A stretch of 19,995 bases of DNA from CAWBNS01 sp964445105. GTDB lineage: Bacteria; Chlamydiota; Chlamydiia; Chlamydiales; JAJFMA01. Where the stretch lies: the NCBI GenBank assembly GCA_964445105.1, contig CAYUJS010000036.1:1-19995 (forward strand), given 5' to 3'. Position 1 is the first letter of the stretch; every line of letters starts with the position of its first letter. The notes beneath the pieces were generated by a model. That model did not search any database. It was given only the letters and a program-made list of their open reading frames with translations, and was not told the origin of the DNA. A program made the translations under genes and the position numbers. Shown piece after piece: positions 14,598-19,995 of this stretch.

Positions 14598-15711
14598 ACG
14601 ACACCACTTCTATCGACTGATAAACAAATGTTTCCGCCAAGCTCGCGAAGAAGACAGCTCGCAAGAAGAGGTGCTCTTTCCGAATCAATAAGCCTAAACA
14701 AACGAAAAAGCCGTAATAACTAAGCACCCCCAGTAGCCCATAGTTCAATAGCTGCTGGAAAAAGCCTGATTCTGTGATGAAGGCAGGCCCCGAGCTAAAG
14801 CGTGCACTACTATTGGTGGCTACCCCCGTCATCTGTCCAAATAGCCAGTTTGTTTCCGACCAGCGCACAACTGAGATCGTCCATTTCCTAATGCGATCAG
14901 CGTTACCTGGAGCATTCGAGTCCGCCGCGGTCACAATACGCAAAGCAATCTTGTGAGGTAACGCGTTAGGATCAGACCACAAAGCCGCACCTAGCACCAT
15001 CAACACAAGCGCCAACACAACCCCTGCTTTAAGCAGGATTTGAGGGCGGCGCATGATATTGAATAAAACGACCAAGCCATAAGCGCCCACTACAATTAAC
15101 ATCCCAGAACGCGACAGGGCCATTACCTGTGCGAGACACAAAAGCAGTCCGCTCCACAGATACACCTTTTGTTTTGTAAGCGTATACCACTGCAGTAAAC
15201 AGTAGGCAATTAAGGCCAAAATGATCGGGTAGTGAAGCATGCTGCCCGTCAAAGAGGCGGGCCGCACGATCACAAAGCTACTTGCCCCAGGCATAGCAAC
15301 CAAATAGAACTGCTCCAATAGCGCCACCAGGAAAAGTAACCAGCCCACCCAAAGAAGGATTTTTGCAAATGGCAGATCTTCGCCTGCATAGGCACTCAGC
15401 CTAGCAAAAACAAGCCCCGAACCAATGCTATAAACGGTAAAAATTACATACGTAGGCCATACAACGAGACCGTGATAAGTCGTCAAGGCAGCACTAACCG
15501 TCATACAGAACAAGAAAGCCGCCGCCCAGCAAATAAGGGGCAGCAAACGCCAAGAAAACTCCGTCCGCCCCTGCCACACAAACGTAAAAATAAAAACGAT
15601 CAGCATGGCCAGGTGCGACACCATGGCCACAGCTGTGGGCATTACAAGTTGTAGAAGACCACGCGAGGCTAAGATAAAGACAAACAGCGCTATCCAGGCT
15701 TTATGAACCAT
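14530..15711 (-). CDS. O-antigen ligase/polymerase-like membrane protein (Wzy/WaaL type)
   Basis: The 393-residue product is strongly hydrophobic, with about ten or more predicted membrane segments. Family cues are LTGSMLHYPIILALI (154-168), MALSRSGMLIVVGAYG (197-212), the loop with GNADRIRKWTISVVRWSETN and WLFGQMTG (289-296), and ITESGFFQQLLNYGLLGVL (312-330). Such proteins polymerise O-antigen units or ligate glycans to lipid A-core or other lipid carriers at the periplasmic face. It is the last gene of the glycan operon, six bases after the glycosyltransferase, with GAGG before its ATG. Its 3' end overlaps the convergent lplA-like gene. Ligase and polymerase cannot be told apart by sequence. 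Confidence 0.82.
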   Translation of the reverse strand: MVHKAWIALFVFILASRGLLQLVMPTAVAMVSHLAMLIVFIFTFVWQGRTEFSWRLLPLICWAAAFLFCMTVSAALTTYHGLVVWPTYVIFTVYSIGSGLVFARLSAYAGEDLPFAKILLWVGWLLFLVALLEQFYLVAMPGASSFVIVRPASLTGSMLHYPIILALIAYCLLQWYTLTKQKVYLWSGLLLCLAQVMALSRSGMLIVVGAYGLVVLFNIMRRPQILLKAGVVLALVLMVLGAALWSDPNALPHKIALRIVTAADSNAPGNADRIRKWTISVVRWSETNWLFGQMTGVATNSSARFSSGPAFITESGFFQQLLNYGLLGVLSYYGFFVCLGLLIRKEHLFLRAVFFASLAETFVYQSIEVVSFMTLLCMLPWVSQAYAARRALA

Positions 15712-15717
15712 GATGCC

Positions 15718-16968
15718 TCATTTTCTTAGGCCAGCCAAAATTTGATGCAGCTTCTGCGCTTGCACCTCGCGGCTAAACAGCGCAATCTTTTCCCGCTGCT
15801 TCTCTGGCTTACCTGCGCCCTGCACCATATCTAGGATAGCCTGTTTGATGAGCCCGACATCTTCGCCACAGACGATGCCACTACCAGTATCTAGGATGAG
15901 TCGTCCGGACTCCATATGCGGCGTGACCCCTATAGCCATGATAGGTGCATCAGCATAAAGATACTCAAACAGCTTACCCGTCAAGATACCAGCTACCTCA
16001 GGCCGCTCCAGAAATAGCAGCGCGTGGGCTGAACGCTGAGCGCGGTAGGCATCTGTTAAGCTTAAAACACCTCCGTAGCGCACCCAAACATGCAGCCCAT
16101 ACTTTTCAATGGAAGGCAGCAAGCCCGCCATGGAACTCCCGTAAAAACAGACCTCAAACTGTCCTAAACGTAGCTTGCTTTCCTTAATCAACTGCGCGAT
16201 TGCGGCAAATAGCGGCTCCAGGCATTGCCCGTGGCAAATTTTCCCCGTATAGACCATGCGGAAAGCACCGTCGTCTGGAAAAAAATCTGGCGCTGCACTA
16301 TCCATAAGCTTGGGCTCGAACCCGTTAGTCACTACATGGCAAGGAAGATGAGGGAACTTTTTTGCTAATACCTGTCTTAGCCCCTCAGAAACGGTGGTCA
16401 CCGCATCGGCTTGCCCCACGCAGTGCCTTTCAATCCTGCGCTCCAGCCAGGTAAAAGGCCAGAGGCCTTTATAAGCGTGGTTTTCGATCCATAAATCGCG
16501 ATAGTCAGCCAGCCAGGGGCAATTGAATATTTTTTTTGCAAAACAGCCTACAATATGACTTGAAGGCGGACCATACGAGCTGATGAGGTAGTCGTAACGA
16601 ATTCCAGCGGCGTAGCGCTTGCGCAGTTCTTTGAGCGCGGGCCGGATCCACAAATCCGTCCTGTTGGGCATACGTTCATTCATCCGCGTGCGGTAAAAGC
16701 GATGAAGCCACTTGTGTGACGATGTCGCGCCTTTGGACTGATCTCCGCCTAAAGCAGACACAGGATCAAAGTAAGGAAGTTCAGTTAACTCTATCCCGTT
16801 CGTGTCCAGCAGAAGCGGGTGGCGCACCTGATTGTGTTTGGTCGTCGTGAGGACAGAAACTTGGTAGCCAAGCTGCTTTAAATAATAAGCCCAGGAATGC
16901 ATGCGCATGGTCGCGATGCTATCTAATGGAGGGAAATAGCGCGTAATCAGCAGCAGCTTTGGCCCCAT
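15718..16968 (-). CDS. GT-B fold glycosyltransferase (GT4-like)
   Basis: The 416-residue product starts with LLLITRYFPPLDSIATMRMHSWAYYL, typical of the acceptor-binding domain of GT4-type enzymes, followed by DYLISSYGPPSSHIVG and a link region with ADAVTTVSEGLRQ and HVVTNGFEP (211-219). The donor domain shows FRMVYTGKI (237-243) and, near the end, VAGILTGKLFEYLYADAPIM (325-344), where a Glu binds the nucleotide-sugar. It lies three bases after the dehydrogenase-acyltransferase gene and six before the membrane protein, so all three form one operon. It probably adds a sugar to a lipid-linked surface glycan; donor and acceptor are unknown. Confidence 0.88.
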   Translation of the reverse strand: MGPKLLLITRYFPPLDSIATMRMHSWAYYLKQLGYQVSVLTTTKHNQVRHPLLLDTNGIELTELPYFDPVSALGGDQSKGATSSHKWLHRFYRTRMNERMPNRTDLWIRPALKELRKRYAAGIRYDYLISSYGPPSSHIVGCFAKKIFNCPWLADYRDLWIENHAYKGLWPFTWLERRIERHCVGQADAVTTVSEGLRQVLAKKFPHLPCHVVTNGFEPKLMDSAAPDFFPDDGAFRMVYTGKICHGQCLEPLFAAIAQLIKESKLRLGQFEVCFYGSSMAGLLPSIEKYGLHVWVRYGGVLSLTDAYRAQRSAHALLFLERPEVAGILTGKLFEYLYADAPIMAIGVTPHMESGRLILDTGSGIVCGEDVGLIKQAILDMVQGAGKPEKQREKIALFSREVQAQKLHQILAGLRK

Positions 16969-16971
16969 GGC

Positions 16972-18504
16972 CTAAGATTCCACCTCATATGCGACCGGGG
17001 GTGCGTCCACGCGTTGGCCCTCGCGATTCACCCACCCTACCTGTTTGGCGGGATTACCCACCACAAGCGCATAGGGCGCCACATCTTTGGTAACCACAGC
17101 CCCCGCACCTACAAAGCAATACTCGCCCAACGTGATACCGCACAGAACAGTTGCATTGGCGCCGATGGTGGCTCCACGCTCGATATGCGTGGCTTGAAAC
17201 TCGGCTTTACGGCTGATTTCGCTGCGCGGATTGACCACATTGGTAAAGACAGCTCCAGGACCAAAAAACACATTGTCCTCAGCTGTCAGACCCGTATACA
17301 GGCTCACATTGTTTTGCACCTTACAATTGCGTCCCAGACGTACTTGTGGGGAGATCACCACATTCTGGCCGATATTGCAATCGGCGCCAATGTCAGCCCC
17401 TTCCATTATGTGGCTGAAATGCCAAATTTTTGTGCCTGTCCCTATCACAGCGCTAGGGCTAACCACCGCCGACGGATGGCAGAAGAAATCTGCCTCCTGC
17501 AGTGTTTCAAGGGCACCTTCCAGCGCCATACTTTTCTGGGCAGCCTCTAGAACGCGCAAGACTCTCACACCCTCCCGTCCATCCGTCTGCGGGGCCTTCC
17601 TCTCTTGGCAACAGCGCATAAAGTGCAGGCACTCTTCTTTCAACGGCTCAGCCTGCGCCACTTCCACTGGGACTAGCTGGGTATTGTCAATGACCGGAAA
17701 TTCCTCCGGCGTCCATTTGACATAGCGCTGGCAAACCATCAGCTTTTCACCCCATGGGCGCGTATCATCAAAGACCGCCAAACCTTTAGAGCCTACCACC
17801 ACTAGTTTCTGTTCTTTAAAGGGATTGAGCCAGCTGACATAGATGTGTGCGGACGTTTGGTCAGCAAACCGCATCGTTGTCATACTCATATCCGCCACAC
17901 CCTTTGTGATGCAGGCATCGCCTACACATCTCACTTGCGTAGGTAGGCGGTTACCACAAAGAGATAAGATCACTGAAATGTCATGCGGGGCAAAGTTCCA
18001 GAGTGCATTTTCCTCTACCCGCAAAATACCAAGGTTCAGTCGATGAGAAGATAGATAGTGTACATGACCTAATTGGCCCGAACTGACCATCTCCTGCAGC
18101 TTTTGCACACAGGGGTGGTACTGAAGAATGTGCCCCACCATAAGAATGAGCTTTCGCTCTTCCGCAATGCGCACTAGCTCTTCGCCCTCCTCTACCGTCA
18201 TACAAAGGGGCTTTTCCACATAACAGTCTTTGCCAGCGAGCAACACCCGCTTGGCCATCTCATGGTGCTTGAAGGCGGGAGAAGCTAAGGCGATCTGCTT
18301 GACTTCGTCATTTTGCAGTAACGAATTAAAATCCGTCGTTAATTGAACCTCACCATACTGCTCACGGTAGCTCTCTAGAAGAGAGCCATTAGCATCGCAA
18401 ATAGTATGCAGAGCCCCAATTGCGTTAAAATTCCGCGCGAGGTTTTTACCCCAATAGCCAGCGCCCACCAGCGCCAATGTGCGCGACCCGACTAAAGACA
18501 CCAT
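16972..18504 (-). CDS. Gfo/Idh/MocA dehydrogenase fused to left-handed beta-helix acyltransferase
   Basis: The 510-residue product joins two enzymes. The N-terminal part (about 1-335) is an NAD(P)-dependent Gfo/Idh/MocA sugar dehydrogenase: ALVGAGYWGKN (G14, G16, G19), EKP at 97-99 and NFAPHDISVI (H174). The C-terminal part (about 342-495) is a hexapeptide-repeat left-handed beta helix ending VVGNPAKQVGWV, as in WbpD/WlbB N-acetyltransferases. In separate form, WbpB/WlbA and WbpD act on UDP-GlcNAcA to build UDP-GlcNAc3NAcA, so a 3-acetamido (or other acylamido) uronic acid product is plausible; the aminotransferase between the two steps is not in the window. ATG 18504 is chosen over an upstream in-frame ATG at 18543 because AGGGGG lies five bases before it and the protein then starts at the Rossmann fold. 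Confidence 0.9.
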   Translation of the reverse strand: MVSLVGSRTLALVGAGYWGKNLARNFNAIGALHTICDANGSLLESYREQYGEVQLTTDFNSLLQNDEVKQIALASPAFKHHEMAKRVLLAGKDCYVEKPLCMTVEEGEELVRIAEERKLILMVGHILQYHPCVQKLQEMVSSGQLGHVHYLSSHRLNLGILRVEENALWNFAPHDISVILSLCGNRLPTQVRCVGDACITKGVADMSMTTMRFADQTSAHIYVSWLNPFKEQKLVVVGSKGLAVFDDTRPWGEKLMVCQRYVKWTPEEFPVIDNTQLVPVEVAQAEPLKEECLHFMRCCQERKAPQTDGREGVRVLRVLEAAQKSMALEGALETLQEADFFCHPSAVVSPSAVIGTGTKIWHFSHIMEGADIGADCNIGQNVVISPQVRLGRNCKVQNNVSLYTGLTAEDNVFFGPGAVFTNVVNPRSEISRKAEFQATHIERGATIGANATVLCGITLGEYCFVGAGAVVTKDVAPYALVVGNPAKQVGWVNREGQRVDAPPVAYEVES

Positions 18505-18509
18505 GATTC

Positions 18510-18524
18510 CCCCTAATTTAGGGG
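18510..18524. promoter_or_regulatory. 15-bp palindrome overlapping the ribosome site of the glycan operon
   Basis: CCCCTAA-T-TTAGGGG is a perfect 7-bp inverted repeat around one base. On the minus strand it contains the AGGGGG ribosome site of the dehydrogenase-acyltransferase gene and lies just downstream of the expected transcription start. It may be a protein-binding operator; a one-base loop makes an intramolecular hairpin poor unless the inner pairs open. Confidence 0.4.
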
Positions 18525-18528
18525 CCAG

Positions 18529-18557
18529 AGCATAACTTTTCAAGGCGTTTTGTTCAA
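18529..18557 (-). promoter_or_regulatory. Candidate promoter of the glycan operon
   Basis: On the minus strand, TTGAAC (18557-18552) and TATGCT (18534-18529) are separated by exactly 17 bases, each with four of six consensus matches. Transcription would start near 18522, giving a leader of about 18-20 nt that includes the palindrome and the ribosome site. Confidence 0.45.
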
Positions 18558-18789
18558 TGGCTGCGCTGCCCGTTTACGGAACATTGGTACATTTTTTTGA
18601 GCGGCCACAGCATCCTCCAAGGGACATAAATGACAGCGAGAAAGGCTAAACCGTGTGAGCCAGACTGCCCTCTTTTCGAGCTTCTCGCTGGCAGGTTTTC
18701 TCGACTCTGCAGTAACAGTCATAGGCTAGCGCCTGCATCGCCTTATCGTTTCCGCAAATTTTATTGATATTGTGCTGCTCTATAAATAC
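18558..18789. other. Intergenic stretch, no supported gene
   Basis: This lies between the terminator of the epimerase gene and the glycan-operon promoter. A 60-codon minus-strand frame (18722-18540) has no ribosome site, runs through the promoter candidate and is not recognised. Nothing else was identified. Confidence 0.4.
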
Positions 18790-18857
18790 AAAAAAAAGGC
18801 ATCGCGCTGGGATTTCTTGCTAAAACTTGGGGGTTAAACGCCCGGCCAGCGCCATGC
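18790..18857 (-). terminator. Probable Rho-independent terminator of the epimerase gene
   Basis: On the minus strand, GCAT-G-GCGCTGG (18857-18847 region) pairs with CCAGCGC-G-ATGC (18810-18799), an 11-bp stem with one G-G mismatch, followed by C and eight T residues (18797-18790). The 35-nt loop is long but can fold internally (GGG/CCC). It lies 43 bases after the epimerase stop and separates it from the downstream glycan operon. Confidence 0.6.
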
Positions 18858-18899
18858 GCGGCAAAGCTGTCATTGTAAATATAAGCCAAACTCCTTTGT

Positions 18900-19880
18900 T
18901 TAAGGCCTAGGGCCTCCGCTATCACAGGTTTGGACCCAATCCCTGTACCAGGAAACGAATTTGGGCAAACCCTCTTCTAAGCTGGTGGAAGGATAGAATC
19001 CAAGGCAGTTCTGCGCGTGTGTAATGTCGGCATAGGTGGCTACGACATCGCCCGCTTGCATGGCTCGATCGATCTTGATGGCCTTTTTACCGAGGGTTTG
19101 TTCGAGGATTTCGATAAAACGCCCTAAGGATACAGGGCGATGGTTCCCGAGGTTGAAAAGTTCGCAAGCAGATCCAAGGTCAATTGCTGCTACAGTACCC
19201 TTTACAATGTCATCGATGTAGGTGAAATCGCGGAGCATATTGCCGAAGTTATAGATGTCGATGGGCTTGTCATTCACGATGGCATCGGTGAAAGAGTAGT
19301 AGGCCATGTCAGGACGGCCCCATGGGCCGTAGACAGTAAAAAAGCGCAGGCCTGTCACGGGAATATTAAAAAGATGGTGGTAGGCCGATGCCATGACCTC
19401 ATTGGCTTTTTTTGTAGCCCCATAGAGACTCGCGGGTTCATCTGTACGGTCATTTTCCAAAAAAGGCATTTTTTGGTTGCGGCCATAGACGGACGAAGAG
19501 GAAGCGTAGATCAACGGAGCGGCAGGCATCTGGCGACAAATCTCAAGGATGTTGACAAACCCCTCTAAGTTAGCTTTCACATAAGCCTGTGGATGATCGA
19601 GGGAATGCCTTACGCCAGCTTGTGCAGCTAGGTGCACGAGGTGTGTGGGCCCAAATTTCTCCACAGCGCGCTGCAGCATAGCGAAATCGCATAGGCTCCC
19701 TTCGACAATCTCAACTCCCAATCCTCTGAGCAATTGCGCGCGGGCCCGCTTGAGTGTGGGCGAGTAATAGGGGTTGAAGTTATCAAACCCAACGACAGTA
19801 TCCCCTCGAGCGACGAGAGCTTGTGCAAGATGAAAACCGATAAAGCCAGCGGCCCCGGTAAGAAAAATACGCTTAGACAT
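18900..19880 (-). CDS. NAD-dependent sugar-nucleotide epimerase, UDP-glucuronate 4-epimerase type
   Basis: The 326-residue product is an extended short-chain dehydrogenase. It shows the NAD motif TGAAGFIG (8-15), GFDNFNPYYSP (31-41), characteristic of UDP-glucuronate 4-epimerases (CapI/LspL/GAE type), SSSSVYGRN (127-135), catalytic Y153-GAT-K157 and LRFFTVYGPWGRPDMA (178-193). The enzyme would interconvert UDP-glucuronate and UDP-galacturonate for surface glycans. The ATG at 19880 is used instead of one at 19973 because AGGG lies six bases upstream and the protein then starts at MSKRIFLTG; the longer form adds residues unlike the family and covers the promoter candidate. It has its own terminator, so it is probably monocistronic, although it is functionally linked to the neighbouring glycan operon. 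Confidence 0.9.
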   Translation of the reverse strand: MSKRIFLTGAAGFIGFHLAQALVARGDTVVGFDNFNPYYSPTLKRARAQLLRGLGVEIVEGSLCDFAMLQRAVEKFGPTHLVHLAAQAGVRHSLDHPQAYVKANLEGFVNILEICRQMPAAPLIYASSSSVYGRNQKMPFLENDRTDEPASLYGATKKANEVMASAYHHLFNIPVTGLRFFTVYGPWGRPDMAYYSFTDAIVNDKPIDIYNFGNMLRDFTYIDDIVKGTVAAIDLGSACELFNLGNHRPVSLGRFIEILEQTLGKKAIKIDRAMQAGDVVATYADITHAQNCLGFYPSTSLEEGLPKFVSWYRDWVQTCDSGGPRP

Positions 19881-19903
19881 CACATACCCTAACAAAAGCC
19901 CTA

Positions 19904-19932
19904 AGAATAGGCAACTAGCTGGCGTTTCGCAA
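19904..19932 (-). promoter_or_regulatory. Candidate promoter of the epimerase gene
   Basis: On the minus strand, TTGCGA (19932-19927) and TATTCT (19909-19904) are separated by 17 bases, each with four of six consensus matches. Transcription would start near 19897, 17 bases before the chosen ATG at 19880. This supports the shorter protein start. Confidence 0.4.
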
Positions 19933-19995
19933 GTAAATCTTACATAATACTCTGCATGATTGATCATACCCACTCTGTTGTCGCCGCTTTTGACT

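Noticed and set aside
18540..18722. 60-codon minus-strand frame before the glycan operon
   Set aside because: No ribosome site, no family likeness, and it runs through the promoter candidate.
19881..19973. Longer epimerase start at ATG 19973
   Set aside because: The added 31 residues are unlike the family and cover a promoter candidate; ATG 19880 has a ribosome site and begins directly at the Rossmann fold.
1..19995. tRNA genes, CRISPR arrays or intact insertion sequences
   Set aside because: No cloverleaf-like segment, regularly spaced repeats, terminal inverted repeats with a transposase or attachment sites were found when reading both strands.

Overview
The window most likely comes from a member of the phylum Chlamydiota, probably an environmental (amoeba- or protist-associated) lineage. 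The evidence is gene order recalled from known chlamydial genomes: nrdR, a DksA/TraR-like gene and lspA are consecutive, as in Chlamydia trachomatis CT406-CT408, and mnmG (gidA) is followed directly by a lipoate-ligase-family gene, as in CT498-CT499. Base composition looks close to balanced by eye, which is high for the phylum. No tRNA, rRNA, CRISPR array or intact insertion sequence was seen.

Layout. (1) 1-348: an edge region with only weak coding candidates and a probable intrinsic terminator. (2) 406-4739, + strand: a compact seven-gene operon of nrdR, a DksA-like regulator without its zinc cysteines, lspA, an unrecognised 225-residue protein, an RlmI-like SAM methyltransferase, a SpoU/TrmH RNA 2'-O-methyltransferase and an RluA-family pseudouridine synthase. 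Most junctions overlap. The operon mixes dNTP-supply control, lipoprotein processing and RNA modification. (3) 4771-10560: an accessory island. It holds a 1486-residue, minus-strand, multidomain protein read here as OTU cysteine protease, Cap4/DUF4297-like nuclease, STAND NTPase, acidic linker and ankyrin repeats. Around it are a small overlapping ORF, broken reading frames and a decayed HATPase/Schlafen-type regulator pseudogene. (4) 10836-11751, minus strand: bpt (N-degron leucyltransferase) with a small overlapping upstream ORF. (5) 11884-14597, + strand: a 29-residue AURKAIP1/COX24-domain protein (mS38-like), mnmG and an lplA-like gene. (6) 14530-18504, minus strand: an envelope-glycan operon of a Gfo/Idh dehydrogenase fused to a left-handed beta-helix acyltransferase, a glycosyltransferase and an O-antigen ligase/polymerase-like membrane protein. 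A plausible promoter and a palindromic leader lie at its head. (7) 18790-19880, minus strand: a UDP-glucuronate 4-epimerase-like gene with its own promoter candidate and terminator.

The housekeeping blocks are ordinary. The item most likely to be new is the OTU-nuclease-STAND-ankyrin protein at 5000-9460. It has the layout of a bacterial NLR-like sensor (Avs or CBASS-effector style) with a deubiquitinase-like protease at its N terminus. It could be an immune protein against phage or mobile DNA, or an effector acting in a eukaryotic host. The sequence alone does not decide. Domain assignments come from motif recognition only; no profile or structure search was run.
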